The notes below the pieces were generated by a model. It saw only the letters and a program-made list of their open reading frames with translations, was not told the origin of the DNA and did not search any database. Positions 42,220 to 51,510 of a stretch of DNA of 64,000 nt are shown here, one piece after another. The translations under genes and the position numbers were made by a program. The DNA is from Jiulongibacter sp966250325 (GTDB taxonomy: Bacteria > Bacteroidota > Bacteroidia > Cytophagales > Spirosomataceae). How positions within the stretch are numbered: position 1 is the stretch's first letter; the number at the start of each line of letters is the position of its first letter. Location of the stretch: positions 1-64,000 of the forward strand of contig CBINGY010000010.1 of assembly GCA_966250325.1 (NCBI GenBank). Reading direction: 5' to 3'.

Positions 42220-43842
42220 TTATTCACCAAAAAGCTCTTTACGCTGAATTCTTACTTTTTCATCGGTAAGGAATTCATCAAAGCTCATCAGTTTATCCAG
42301 ACAGCCATTTGGTGTCAGCTGAATGATGCGGTTAGCCACGGTGTTTGTCAACTGGTGGTCATGGCAGGTGAAAAGAATATTGCTGTCGTACTCTTCCATG
42401 CCTTTGTTCAGGGCCTGTATAGATTCCAGATCCAGGTGGTTGGTTGGTTCGTCAAAAAGAAGCACATTGGAATTGGAGAGCATCATTTTTGAGAACATAC
42501 AACGCTGCTTTTCTCCTCCGGAAAGTACCGTGCATTTTTTCAGTGCCTCCTCACCGCTGAAAAGCATTCTTCCAAGGAAACTGCGTACGAAAGTCTCGTC
42601 TTTGTCTTCTGAATATTGTCTGAGCCAGTCTACCAGGTTAAGATTGGAATCTTTGAAATATTCGGTGTTGTCATTAGGAAGGTAGTCTTTGGTAATGGTA
42701 ACTCCCCATTTAAATTGTCCCTCTGTCGCCTTTTTCTTTCCCATCAATACATCAAAAAGGGCAGAAACCGCCAATCCGTCTTTGCTCAGGAATGCGATCT
42801 TATCCTTCTTCATAACCTGGAAAGTGAGGTCTTTAAACAGATATTGACCTTCGTCGTTTTTGTAGCTCAGATTTTCAACCATCAGAATCTGATCTCCTAC
42901 CTCACGCTCAGGTTTAAAACCAATGTATGGATATCGTCTGGAGGAAGGCTGAATGGCAGCGATATCCAGTTTGTCGATCATTTTCTGACGGGCGGTAGCC
43001 TGTTTTGATTTGGCCACATTGGCAGAAAATCTGCGAATAAAGTCTTCCAGTTCCTTTTTCTTATCCTCGGCCTTTTTGTTCTGATCTGCCCGCTGCCTGG
43101 CCGCCAGCTGGCTTGATTCATACCAGAAGGAGTAGTTACCTCCGTATAAGTTGATTTTCTTAAAATCAAGATCGGCTATATACGTACATACATTATCCAG
43201 GAAATGACGGTCGTGAGAAACTACAATCACCGTGTTCTTGAAATTCATCAGGAAGTTCTCCAGCCAGAGAATCGACTCAATGTCCAGGTTGTTGGTAGGT
43301 TCATCAAGCAGCAGCACATCCGGGTTTCCAAAAAGAGCCTGTGCCAGTAGCACTTTTACCTTCTCAGAGGGGTTCATATCGGCCATCAATGTTTGGTGGA
43401 ATTCTTCCTTCACACCCAGACCCGATAGTAGGGAAGCTGCATCAGACTCTGCTTCCCAGCCATTCATTTCGGCAAACTCAGCCTCCAGATCAGCTGCCCG
43501 GTTTCCATCTTCTTCGGTGAAATCTTCTTTCATGTAGATAGCGTCTTTCTCTTTCATTACCTCCATGAGCCGCTCATTGCCACGCATTACCGTTTCCAGA
43601 ACAGGATACTGGTCAAAGGCATTCTGGTTTTGGTTTAGAACAGACATCCGCTCTCCGGGGTCCATGCTGAATGTACCCGATGTAGGCTCTATTTCACCCG
43701 AGAGGATTTTTACGAAAGTAGATTTACCTGCCCCGTTGGCTCCGATAAGCCCATAAACGTTACCGGGAACAAACTTCAGGTTCACGCCATCAAATAGAAC
43801 TCGCTTGCCAAATTGAAGGGAAATATTAGAAACAGTTAACAT
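42220..43842 (-). CDS. ABC-F family ATPase (ribosome-associated type)
   Basis: A 540-residue protein with two ABC domains and no membrane part. Domain one: GLIGANGAGKSTFVKI, VLLLDEPTNNLDIESI. Linker (P-site tRNA interaction motif region) with the basic, Lys-rich helix pair around residues 240-310. Domain two: LSGGEKQRCMFSKMM and VLLFDEPTNHLDLES. ABC-F proteins act on ribosomes in translation or antibiotic resistance; the subfamily is YbiT-like by general look. ATG 43842 gives the normal MLTVSNISLQFG start. Confidence 0.93.
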   Translation of the reverse strand: MLTVSNISLQFGKRVLFDGVNLKFVPGNVYGLIGANGAGKSTFVKILSGEIEPTSGTFSMDPGERMSVLNQNQNAFDQYPVLETVMRGNERLMEVMKEKDAIYMKEDFTEEDGNRAADLEAEFAEMNGWEAESDAASLLSGLGVKEEFHQTLMADMNPSEKVKVLLAQALFGNPDVLLLDEPTNNLDIESILWLENFLMNFKNTVIVVSHDRHFLDNVCTYIADLDFKKINLYGGNYSFWYESSQLAARQRADQNKKAEDKKKELEDFIRRFSANVAKSKQATARQKMIDKLDIAAIQPSSRRYPYIGFKPEREVGDQILMVENLSYKNDEGQYLFKDLTFQVMKKDKIAFLSKDGLAVSALFDVLMGKKKATEGQFKWGVTITKDYLPNDNTEYFKDSNLNLVDWLRQYSEDKDETFVRSFLGRMLFSGEEALKKCTVLSGGEKQRCMFSKMMLSNSNVLLFDEPTNHLDLESIQALNKGMEEYDSNILFTCHDHQLTNTVANRIIQLTPNGCLDKLMSFDEFLTDEKVRIQRKELFGE

Positions 43843-43872
43843 AGAATATTTTTTACCGCTGAAAAATGGCTG

Positions 43873-43880
43873 CAAAGATA
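43873..43880 (-). promoter_or_regulatory. Promoter -7 box of the ABC-F gene
   Basis: TATCTTTG on the minus strand, perfect TAnnTTTG, giving a leader of roughly 25 nt to ATG 43842. Confidence 0.5.
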
Positions 43881-44004
43881 CTGTTTTTCAGCCGTAAAGT
43901 GAAGGATACCTCAAAGAATGCCAGCCAAAGAAGAGCAGCAACAGCCGCCTTTTGCAGGATCATAATTGGCTTACTCTGTTCGGACTCAGGAATTATAGGA
44001 GAGC

Positions 44005-44724
44005 TTAGAAATTCTCATCTACCGACGGACAAACCTGATGAAGCGTAAAGTCTTCAAGGTCACCTAGAAAGGCATTGTAATCTACGTAACCACGAATGCC
44101 CGTAATCTTACCCCGCTCGGTATACTGCCAAAATTTGAGATTGGTATCTTTGATTTTACTGAAGATGTTCAGGCTGTTATAATCTGCAATCCACAGCGGA
44201 TATTCCTTGAAATAGCCCTTGATGAATTTGTTATACATGTATGGATTCGTGTAGATGATGGGCTTTATACCATAATGATTTTCTACCGTATTCAACCAGA
44301 TCTTCAGGTTTTTGCGGAATTGGTAGGGCGTTATGGCCTGTGTCTCCTGTTCCACATCAAGCACCGGTGCCAGGTCTCCGTTTTCCAGTTTTACCTGTCT
44401 GATAAAATGCTGGGCCTGGTTACGGGGATTGCCCGCAGAAATGTAGAAATGATAGGCACCTCTTAATAGGCCAGCTTTCTTGCTCTCTGTCCAGTTTAGC
44501 TGATATCTGTGATCTTTAAACGTGCTGCCTTCGGTAGCTTTTATAAAACAAAAACTCACCTTCACAGAAGGGTGTGCGGCCACTTTTTCCCAGTGTATCT
44601 GCTGCTGATGATGAGAAACATCAATGCCATGTACCTGATAATTCTTTAGAATATGGGAATAATTAATCCCTGAAAAAGCCGTGAGTAAAAGACAAATCAC
44701 AGCCAGTAAAAACCACCTCATCAA
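44005..44724 (-). CDS. Glycoside hydrolase family 25 lysozyme
   Basis: A 239-residue GH25 muramidase with an N-terminal signal anchor (WFLLAVICLLLTAFSGI). VHGIDVSHHQQQIHWEKVA has the conserved Asp; APVLDVEQE is the catalytic DxE; PIIYTNPYMYNKF and PLWIADYN follow the family. It should cleave the beta-1,4 bond between MurNAc and GlcNAc. Standing alone between an ABC-F and a FAH gene, it is probably a housekeeping cell-wall enzyme rather than a phage lysin. Confidence 0.92.
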   Translation of the reverse strand: MMRWFLLAVICLLLTAFSGINYSHILKNYQVHGIDVSHHQQQIHWEKVAAHPSVKVSFCFIKATEGSTFKDHRYQLNWTESKKAGLLRGAYHFYISAGNPRNQAQHFIRQVKLENGDLAPVLDVEQETQAITPYQFRKNLKIWLNTVENHYGIKPIIYTNPYMYNKFIKGYFKEYPLWIADYNSLNIFSKIKDTNLKFWQYTERGKITGIRGYVDYNAFLGDLEDFTLHQVCPSVDENF

Positions 44725-44851
44725 TTTTTTTAATGTATTACAGATTCAACCTCTTCTAGTTCTCAAAACACATGCCATTTTCTGTAGGATAGGGTGGCAG
44801 ACAGATTTGTTAACGTGGTCGAGTAAGCTCGTATTGTACTTTCACAACGTT

Positions 44852-44859
44852 TAAATTTG
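44852..44859 (+). promoter_or_regulatory. Promoter -7 box of the AraD1-like gene
   Basis: TAAATTTG, full TAnnTTTG match, 58 bp before the start at 44918; no -33 box at ideal spacing. Confidence 0.4.
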
Positions 44860-44917
44860 AGCCCGAAGATAAATAGGTAAAGAAGCCCTTCCGGCTGCAC
44901 TCAAAAAGAATATTTTT

Positions 44918-45925
44918 ATGCGTTTAGTTCAATTACTTAGTCCCTCAAAAGAGCGTAAAGTGGCCCTGGTAGTGGGCTCAGAACTTGAAATCCTGGATAT
45001 TTTTCCATCGGTTTATGATCTGGTTTTCAGTTCTATAAATAATAAGAAGAGCGTGAAAGAGATCGTGGAAGGAAGTCTTTCAGGAAAAAAGCTCAATTAT
45101 GATGAGGTCTGGAACGGAAAAGGTGGATGGCAATGGCTGCCTTGTTTTGATCATCCCAGAGATGTGAATAAGTGTATGGTAACCGGCACCGGACTCACCC
45201 ACAAGGCAAGTGCCGAAAACAGGGATAAAATGAATGCTGCCGCAAAGGATGGCTCGCAAACTGACAGCATGAAGATGTATTTCATGGGTGAAGAGGGAGG
45301 CAAACCCGGTAAAGGAAAGGTGGGTGTTCAGCCCGAGTGGTTTTATAAAGGTAACGGTACGGTACTAAAAGGGCACCGGGAAGATCTGGAAATACCGGAT
45401 TATGCTTTGGATGGGGGAGAAGAGCCTGAAATCGCAGGTATTTACGTGATTGATGATCAGAGTACCCCTGTACGAATTGGTTTCGCCATTGGCAATGAAT
45501 ATTCAGATCATGTGATGGAGAAAATCAATTACCTGTATCTGGCACCGTCAAAAATACGGAGCTGTAGTATTGGCCCTGAGTTAATCATTGATGAAGATAT
45601 CTTTGATGATCTGAGCGGCAGGGTGGTCATTTACCGGGATGAAAAGGTACTCTGGGAAAAGGAAATAAAAACAGGGGAGGCCCATATGGCTCACAGCCTT
45701 GAAAATCTGGAATATCATCACTTCAAATACAGTAACCACAGGGTACCCGGGCAGGTGCACATTCATTATTTCGGTACTGGTGCCTTCAGCTATGGGGCTG
45801 GAATAAAACTCAAACAGGGTGATCAGATGTTTATCGATTGGCCAAAAATGGGCAAGGGACTATTGAACGGTGTCAAAGAGGACGAACAGGCCTCACAGAT
45901 GCTACAAGTGACGGTTTTGAAATAA
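44918..45925 (+). CDS. AraD1/GguC-type fumarylacetoacetate hydrolase superfamily protein
   Basis: A 335-residue protein with N-terminal RLVQLLSPSKERKVALVVG and a FAH-like core (MVTGTGLTHKASAENRDKMN, VQPEWFYKGNGTVLKG, EEPEIAGIYVIDD, GFAIGNEYSDHVME, SCSIGPELII). This matches the AraD1 family, whose characterised members act in L-arabinose or related 2-keto-3-deoxy sugar acid breakdown. No other sugar-acid gene is adjacent. The metal-binding E/D residues of FAH (EPEIAG) are present. Confidence 0.85.
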   Translation: MRLVQLLSPSKERKVALVVGSELEILDIFPSVYDLVFSSINNKKSVKEIVEGSLSGKKLNYDEVWNGKGGWQWLPCFDHPRDVNKCMVTGTGLTHKASAENRDKMNAAAKDGSQTDSMKMYFMGEEGGKPGKGKVGVQPEWFYKGNGTVLKGHREDLEIPDYALDGGEEPEIAGIYVIDDQSTPVRIGFAIGNEYSDHVMEKINYLYLAPSKIRSCSIGPELIIDEDIFDDLSGRVVIYRDEKVLWEKEIKTGEAHMAHSLENLEYHHFKYSNHRVPGQVHIHYFGTGAFSYGAGIKLKQGDQMFIDWPKMGKGLLNGVKEDEQASQMLQVTVLK

Positions 45926-46034
45926 AGTCACCTGCGATCTGGGTCGCCAATGGCTATTCAAACGAATTACCATAATAAGCGGGCAGAACAGAGTGAATCT
46001 GTTGAAAGAGAATACGTACCTGGGAAAAATAGCT

Positions 46035-46982
46035 CTAAAGTGCTTCCAGAATTTTCTTCAAAGCTGCCTGAACCGACCAAACCCGGTTTCCGGCTTGCTG
46101 GATCACTACCGAGTTCGGTGAGTCAATGACGGCGTCCTCTACAATGAGCCCTCTTCTTACAGGAAGACAATGCATAAATTTGGCATTATCGGTCAGTTTC
46201 ATTTTTTCTTCAGAAACTATCCAATCTTCACTGACCGGTAAAATTTGTCCGTATGACTCATAACTGCTCCAGTTTTTGGCATAAATGAAATCTGCCCCTT
46301 CAAAAGCTTCTTTCTGATTATGAGTAACTTTTGCATTTCCCACAAATTCTGGAGCCAGATTGTATCCCACCGGATTGGCAATGACAAAATCGTAATCAGT
46401 AAGATTAAGCCATTCAGAAAAAGAATTCCCTACAGCCTGCGGCAAAGCCTTGATATGTGGAGCCCAGGTCAAAACTACTTTGGGCCGGGTTTTCGTTTTG
46501 AGTTCTTCAATGGTAATCAGGTCTGCCAATGACTGACACGGATGCCGCGTAGCCGATTCCAGATTGATGATGGGCACTCCAGTGAGTTTTCTAAAGCTTT
46601 CCATGACCAATTCTGCATAATCTACCTCGCGATCGATTAGTCCTGGAAAAGAACGAACTCCCACGATATCAGCATATTGTCCTATAACAGCAGCCGCTTC
46701 TTTTATATGCTCGGCTTTCCCTCCGTTCATCACCACACCCTCTTCAAACTCCAGCTGCCAGCCATCTGAGCCCACATTCATTACCATCACATTCATTCCA
46801 AGATTCATGGCGGCTTTCTGTGTGCTTAGTCGTGTTCGTAAACTGGAATTAAAGAATAACAAACAGAGCGTTTTGTCTTTGCCTAGATGTCTGTGGGTCA
46901 ACGGACTGGCTTTCTGAGCAAGTCCCTCTTCAATCATTTCCTGCACACCCGGTATATCTTCCGGAGAAATAAAATGCTTCAT
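46035..46982 (-). CDS. argF': N-acetyl/N-succinylornithine carbamoyltransferase
   Basis: A 315-residue carbamoyltransferase of arginine synthesis that uses N-acylated ornithine, as in other Bacteroidota. It has FFNSSLRTRLSTQKAA (the carbamoyl-phosphate motif, SxRTR), HPCQSLADLITIEE, and HCLPVRRGLIVEDAV. The position that distinguishes the B. fragilis succinyl enzyme (Pro90) from the Xanthomonas acetyl enzyme (Glu92) is Ala90 here (GGKAEHIKEA), by my alignment. ATG 46982 is the family start. Confidence 0.93.
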   Translation of the reverse strand: MKHFISPEDIPGVQEMIEEGLAQKASPLTHRHLGKDKTLCLLFFNSSLRTRLSTQKAAMNLGMNVMVMNVGSDGWQLEFEEGVVMNGGKAEHIKEAAAVIGQYADIVGVRSFPGLIDREVDYAELVMESFRKLTGVPIINLESATRHPCQSLADLITIEELKTKTRPKVVLTWAPHIKALPQAVGNSFSEWLNLTDYDFVIANPVGYNLAPEFVGNAKVTHNQKEAFEGADFIYAKNWSSYESYGQILPVSEDWIVSEEKMKLTDNAKFMHCLPVRRGLIVEDAVIDSPNSVVIQQAGNRVWSVQAALKKILEAL

Positions 46983-47047
46983 CGTTTGATTCTTTGTGAC
47001 CCGAAAGTTAGGATTAAGTTCTTGTTTTTTTGAACTACTGACTATTT

Positions 47048-47806
47048 TCACGAAGCCTTACTGAACACATAGAAGCCCAGGTTGGCATAATCTTTCTCGT
47101 TTTTCAGCTTATTTTTTGATTCCTTAAAATAGGCTTTAGGATCAATCCCAAGACTTTCTAATACCGGAGCAAGTTCTTTTTTGGAATTAATAGGCCATAG
47201 TTTGCTACCATCCCAAAGATGAAAATGATTCTTTTTTGAAATAGAAGTTTCTTTTTCACCGGCATCAAGTGCCGCATTATACGTGGCTCGCTGTACTTGT
47301 AATTCTTTTGACTCCAGAATAAGCATGTTATTTCCCATGGAAATCACTTTAAACAGACCCTTCACATCCTTAACTCCAAATTCTGCGGGATTGACGAATT
47401 GGGCAATGTGTTCCGAATCTTCCTGGAGAAGCACATTGGTTACCCGGTTCATCTCTAATATTTTTACCTGATCTGCCGCTTTAAATTCCATACGGTTATA
47501 CCAAAGGTCAATTCTGACTTCCATTCCCGACAGGCTATCTACCTCTACGGTATTTTCGCCACCTGCTCCTAATGTACGCGAGAGAAAATAAACCTTACCC
47601 AGCTTGAAGTGTTCATCCCAGTAATAATCCATTTTATCCGAGATGGGCAGGCCGGTTAATCCATAAAGAGCTGATCCGTCTCCTACTTTGATGTCTGTTC
47701 GGCCAATCATGGAGTTATTGTAAAAAGAGAGGGGAACAATCCGCTGTGCTGTGGCAGTAAAGCCGAAGGTCAAAACGCTTGCTAAAGTTATAATAGCTTT
47801 TTTCAT
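47048..47806 (-). CDS. Secreted protein of unknown function
   Basis: A 252-residue protein with a signal peptide (KKAIITLASVLTFGFTATAQ). I do not recognise the family. The body is mixed alpha/beta with VGDGSALYGLTGLPIS and a repeated-looking helical end. ATG 47806 starts the signal peptide; the longer frame to 47830 adds eight residues. It precedes the carbamoyltransferase on the same strand with a 65-bp gap. Confidence 0.65.
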   Translation of the reverse strand: MKKAIITLASVLTFGFTATAQRIVPLSFYNNSMIGRTDIKVGDGSALYGLTGLPISDKMDYYWDEHFKLGKVYFLSRTLGAGGENTVEVDSLSGMEVRIDLWYNRMEFKAADQVKILEMNRVTNVLLQEDSEHIAQFVNPAEFGVKDVKGLFKVISMGNNMLILESKELQVQRATYNAALDAGEKETSISKKNHFHLWDGSKLWPINSKKELAPVLESLGIDPKAYFKESKNKLKNEKDYANLGFYVFSKAS

Positions 47807-48024
47807 GTTGATAAGTTGCAGTATATGCATTAGTTAAAAAATGGGAGACAAATTTCGCAAAATCCGCCCGGAATTGGTAATGTAGTAGGGTAACTAATCG
47901 TCATAAGTCAATTTTTTCAGGATTCCTGACTACTTCACAACGAATAAATAGAGGAATACTGAATGAAAATAGAAAAATATTGTAGATTCGTGCCGTAGAA
48001 AATTTAATTTAGGTTTATCTAAAA

Positions 48025-48834
48025 ATGGAGAAACTTTTAGAATATAATCCTGTGATCCTTGCTTTGGCAGGAACACTATTTACCTGGTTTATGACTGCTC
48101 TTGGAGCCGGGCTTGTTTTCTTTTTCAAAAAAATAGATCAGCGGGTCCTTAATCTTATGCTGGGCTTCGCTGCAGGAGTTATGATAGCTGCCAGTTTTTG
48201 GTCTCTACTCGCCCCGGCTATTGAAATGGCAGAGGAAGGCGGAGGCAAAGGCTGGGTTCCGGCACTGGTAGGGTTTCTTACCGGCGGGCTTTTCCTTTTT
48301 ATCGTAGATCGCTATCTGCCACATTTGCACCTGGATCGGAAAATGGAACATGCGGAAGGAATTAAAACCAGCTGGCATCGTAGCATTCTGCTGGTAATGG
48401 CCATAACACTGCATAATATCCCGGAGGGTCTTGCGGTAGGCGTGGCATTCGGGGCCCTGGCCAATGATCCCAGTCTGGGTGTGTTAACAGGAGCAGTAGC
48501 ACTGGCCATTGGGATTGGTTTGCAGAACTTTCCCGAAGGTGCGGCGGTTTCTGTCCCGCTTCGCAGAGAGGGTTTCTCTCGTTTGAAGGCCTTTAATTAT
48601 GGACAAATGAGCGGTGTGGTAGAACCAATAGCGGGAGTATTGGGGGCCTTATTGGTTTTGTACATTACACCGTTATTACCCTACGCACTTTCCTTTGCTG
48701 CGGGTGCTATGATTTTTGTGGTGGTGGAAGAGCTCATTCCTGAGTCACAAAACGGACATGAAACAGATCTTTCCACCATTGGAGCCATGTTAGGTTTCGC
48801 CCTTATGATGTTTCTGGATGTATCACTGGGCTAG
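48025..48834 (+). CDS. ZIP-family metal transporter
   Basis: A 269-residue transporter for Zn2+ or other divalent metals. The membrane helices carry the metal-site motifs ALTLHNIPEGLAVG-like AITLHNIPEGLAVGVAFG (TM4) and LQNFPEGAAVSVPL (TM5), and FAAGVMIAASFWSLL earlier. Between TM3 and TM4 is a short His-containing loop. It converges with rimK, overlapping it by 4 bp. Confidence 0.93.
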   Translation: MEKLLEYNPVILALAGTLFTWFMTALGAGLVFFFKKIDQRVLNLMLGFAAGVMIAASFWSLLAPAIEMAEEGGGKGWVPALVGFLTGGLFLFIVDRYLPHLHLDRKMEHAEGIKTSWHRSILLVMAITLHNIPEGLAVGVAFGALANDPSLGVLTGAVALAIGIGLQNFPEGAAVSVPLRREGFSRLKAFNYGQMSGVVEPIAGVLGALLVLYITPLLPYALSFAAGAMIFVVVEELIPESQNGHETDLSTIGAMLGFALMMFLDVSLG

Positions 48835-49706
48835 TCGGCGTGCCGTTCAATGTAACGGATAATGGATTTGGCAATATCCTTTCCGGTAGCTTTCTCGATT
48901 CCCTCCAGTCCCGGCGAAGAGTTTACTTCCATAATTTTAGGTCCGGCATTTGAGCGTAACATATCTACACCTGCAACAGCCAGACCCAATACCTTTGCTG
49001 CCTTCAAAGCGGCGTTTTCCTCGTCTTCTGATAATTCAATGACTTCAGCGGTGCCTCCTCTGTGCAGATTTGACCTGAACTCCCCTTCTTTTCCCTGCCG
49101 TTTCATGGCCCCAATTACCACACCATCTACTACAAAAGCCCGGATATCCGAGCCGTTTGCTTCGCGGATATATTCCTGAACCACCACCCGGGCCTGTAAA
49201 CCCTGAAAGGCATCCAGCACAGATACGGCTGCACTTTTCGTCTCGGCCAAAACTACTCCAACCCCTTGCGTGCCTTCAAGTAATTTAATGATACATGGTG
49301 CTCCGCCCACTTTTTCAATGAGGGCTTCATTGTTTTTTGAATAATTCGTGAAGACTGTTTTGGGCAAACCCAGACCCGCCCGGGAAAGCATCTGCAGACT
49401 CCGAAGCTTATCGCGGGAACGAACCAGAGCCTGTGACTCTACGGTGGTGAACACCTTCATCATTTCAAACTGCCGTACCACAGCAGTTCCATAAAATGTC
49501 ACAGAAGCCCCAATGCGTGGAATAATGGCATCTACCCCCTCTAGCACATTTCCATTATAGAAAATCTGAGGTTTCTTTTTTTCAATAACCAGATCACATT
49601 TGAGGGGGTTTATTATCACCATCTCATGCCCGCGTTTTTCTCCTGCCTCCTTCAGTCTGCTGGTAGAATAGAGATGGGCGTCTCTTGAAAGAATAGCTAT
49701 TTTCAT
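48831..49706 (-). CDS. rimK: RimK-family alpha-L-glutamate ligase
   Basis: A 291-residue ATP-grasp enzyme that adds glutamate to a C-terminus (S6 in E. coli). KIAILSRDAHLYSTSRL begins it; IIPRIGASVTFYGTAVVR, GGAPCIIKLLEGTQGVGVVLA (ATP-grasp loop), VVQEYIREANGSDIRAFVV and IMEVNSSPGLEGIE are the family motifs. ATG 49706 is the family start; the frame upstream runs into the RimB-like gene. The RimB-type protease is 76 bp upstream, the usual partner. Confidence 0.93.
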   Translation of the reverse strand: MKIAILSRDAHLYSTSRLKEAGEKRGHEMVIINPLKCDLVIEKKKPQIFYNGNVLEGVDAIIPRIGASVTFYGTAVVRQFEMMKVFTTVESQALVRSRDKLRSLQMLSRAGLGLPKTVFTNYSKNNEALIEKVGGAPCIIKLLEGTQGVGVVLAETKSAAVSVLDAFQGLQARVVVQEYIREANGSDIRAFVVDGVVIGAMKRQGKEGEFRSNLHRGGTAEVIELSEDEENAALKAAKVLGLAVAGVDMLRSNAGPKIMEVNSSPGLEGIEKATGKDIAKSIIRYIERHAD

Positions 49707-49782
49707 TTGTTGATTTCTTTGTGATTTTCTCTGAGCTTGTGTAGATGGAAAAAGTGTTCCTTGCAATAGATTCACAGGAGCA

Positions 49783-50208
49783 TTACCTGGATCTAAGCAC
49801 ATTCTTTTGTGAAACGTCTACCAGAAAACGTCGATTTAAAAATTGTCTGCCTAGCAGAAGGGGGTATTTCATATCAGCTCTGTTTGTCAATGTCAGCTCA
49901 ATATCATACAGTTCTTTTCCAAGCTTTATTTTTGTTTTCACCGAAAACCTTTCTTCAGTTAGCCCGTTTGAACTTTTCACGGTTCGTTTTTTAAAGGCGG
50001 CAAAAATCACCTTTTTTACGGAATCTTCATTGCCTGTTTCGTTAAGAAATTTACAAATTAATCGTCCATCCTCGGGCACAGCACTCAGGCAATGCATACT
50101 GGATGTAAACGCCCCGGTATCTGTTTTGGCAGCTATCTTTTTCAGGCCCAGTTCTGGCAACTGTGCCCGTTCGTGTCTTCCGATTATTTTCAAAACTGCC
50201 TCAGTCAT
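49783..50208 (-). CDS. rimB: RimB-type aspartic (retropepsin-like) protease
   Basis: A 141-residue protein of the family once annotated as ATP-dependent zinc protease. It begins KIIGRHERAQLPELGLKKIA, then AKTDTGAFTSSMH, the DTGA aspartic-protease motif, and ends with the second half YPLLLGRQFLNRRFLVDV. RimB trims poly-glutamate tails made by RimK, so the pair should add and remove glutamate from ribosomal protein S6 or another target (family knowledge). Confidence 0.88.
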   Translation of the reverse strand: MTEAVLKIIGRHERAQLPELGLKKIAAKTDTGAFTSSMHCLSAVPEDGRLICKFLNETGNEDSVKKVIFAAFKKRTVKSSNGLTEERFSVKTKIKLGKELYDIELTLTNRADMKYPLLLGRQFLNRRFLVDVSQKNVLRSR

Positions 50209-50258
50209 GACTACCCCAGGAAGTATATAGGACGTGAAAGAATGAATGTTTGAAGACG

Positions 50259-50290
50259 TTTGACCCGTAGGTGATTTCCTTGTATTTTCG
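50259..50290 (+). promoter_or_regulatory. Promoter of the Gfo/Idh/MocA gene
   Basis: TTTG (50259-50262), 20-nt spacer, TATTTTCG (50283-50290), one mismatch to TAnnTTTG; ends 21 bp before the start codon. Confidence 0.6.
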
Positions 50291-50311
50291 TAAAATCATA
50301 AACTCAACCCA

Positions 50312-51403
50312 ATGAACCAGAATCGTCGAAACTTTGTAAAAAATTCTGCCATCTTAGCCTCTGCTGCTGCATTTTCTCCCCATGTGTTGCTTTCGGCTAC
50401 ACGACCAGCCAAAGAAAAACTTGGTGTGGCATTGGTGGGTCTGGGCTATTACAGCACCGATCTGCTGGCTCCGGCCTTACTCAAAACCCAACATTGCGAA
50501 CTGAAGGGAATTGTAACCGGCACTCCGTCCAAAATTCCTACCTGGCAGCAAAAATATGGTATAGCCGATAAAAATGTTTACAGTTATGATAACATCGGTG
50601 AAATTGCTAATAATCCTGACATTGATATTATCTACGTGGTGCTGCCCCCCAGCATGCACCGCGAATACGTGGTAAAAGGAGCCCATACCGGCAAGCAAAT
50701 CTGGTGTGAAAAACCCATGGCTCCTTCTGTGGCAGACTGCCAGGCGATGATTGATGCCTGCAATAAAAATAAAGTGGGACTCTCTATCGGATACAGATGC
50801 CAGCATGATCCGAATATTCAGGCATATATGAAAGTGGCCAAAGAGCAGAAGTTTGGCAAAGTAAAAATGGTTAACTCTGCTGCGGGTTATTTTGAAGGTC
50901 GTACCAATCACTGGAAACAGATCAAAGCAATGGGTGGAGGTGTAATGGGGGATATGGGCGTATATGCTATACAGGGAGCCCGCCTGGCTACCGGCGAAGA
51001 ACCCATCTCTGTAAAGGCTCATCTTTCTACTACACGTCCCGATATCTACCACGAAGTGGAAGAAACCGCTACCTATGTGCTGGAGTTTCCCAGCGGTGCC
51101 ATGGCCACCTGTCAGTCCAGTTTTGGTGTGAACATGAATCACCTGCAGGTCAATTACGAAAAAGGCTGGCTGAAAATGGAGCCCCAAACAGGCTACGGCG
51201 GAAACCGTGGTAGTATGTCTGATGGTACTCAGATTTATACACCGGTAGATCGCCAGCAGCCCCTTCAAATGGATGACGACGCTCTTGCGATTATCAACAA
51301 GAAACCCTATATGTGCCCGGGAGAAGAGGGACTCAAGGATATTCGCGTGGTGGAAGCAGTGCTTAAATCTGGAGCTAATGGTGGGTGTGAGGTGAAACTG
51401 TAG
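50312..51403 (+). CDS. Tat-exported Gfo/Idh/MocA-family oxidoreductase
   Basis: A 363-residue NAD(P)-dependent sugar oxidoreductase. The N-terminus NRRNFVKNSAILASAAAF is a twin-arginine signal, so the folded enzyme is exported with its cofactor. The Rossmann part carries VALVGLGYYSTDLLAPAL, and EKPMAPSVADCQ is the conserved lysine motif EKP. Domain two holds GGGVMGDMGVYAIQGAR. Many relatives act on glycoside breakdown products in the periplasm; the substrate here is unknown. Confidence 0.92.
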   Translation: MNQNRRNFVKNSAILASAAAFSPHVLLSATRPAKEKLGVALVGLGYYSTDLLAPALLKTQHCELKGIVTGTPSKIPTWQQKYGIADKNVYSYDNIGEIANNPDIDIIYVVLPPSMHREYVVKGAHTGKQIWCEKPMAPSVADCQAMIDACNKNKVGLSIGYRCQHDPNIQAYMKVAKEQKFGKVKMVNSAAGYFEGRTNHWKQIKAMGGGVMGDMGVYAIQGARLATGEEPISVKAHLSTTRPDIYHEVEETATYVLEFPSGAMATCQSSFGVNMNHLQVNYEKGWLKMEPQTGYGGNRGSMSDGTQIYTPVDRQQPLQMDDDALAIINKKPYMCPGEEGLKDIRVVEAVLKSGANGGCEVKL

Positions 51404-51510
51404 CTTCGGCAAGCTCAGCTTCCGTTTCGGGGGGGTGGCAACCGTTTATCAAATTTTAATTTATCTGTTCTCTGGCAATAGGTAACTTAGTCTCAAACTT
51501 TTGAAAAGCT

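Noticed and set aside
44005..44724. GH25 lysozyme as sign of a prophage
   Set aside because: No phage structural, holin or integrase gene nearby, and it has a signal anchor as in cellular enzymes.
50477..51412. Minus-strand frame of 311 codons opposite the Gfo/Idh/MocA gene
   Set aside because: Shadow frame of a clear oxidoreductase; His-rich nonsense composition.
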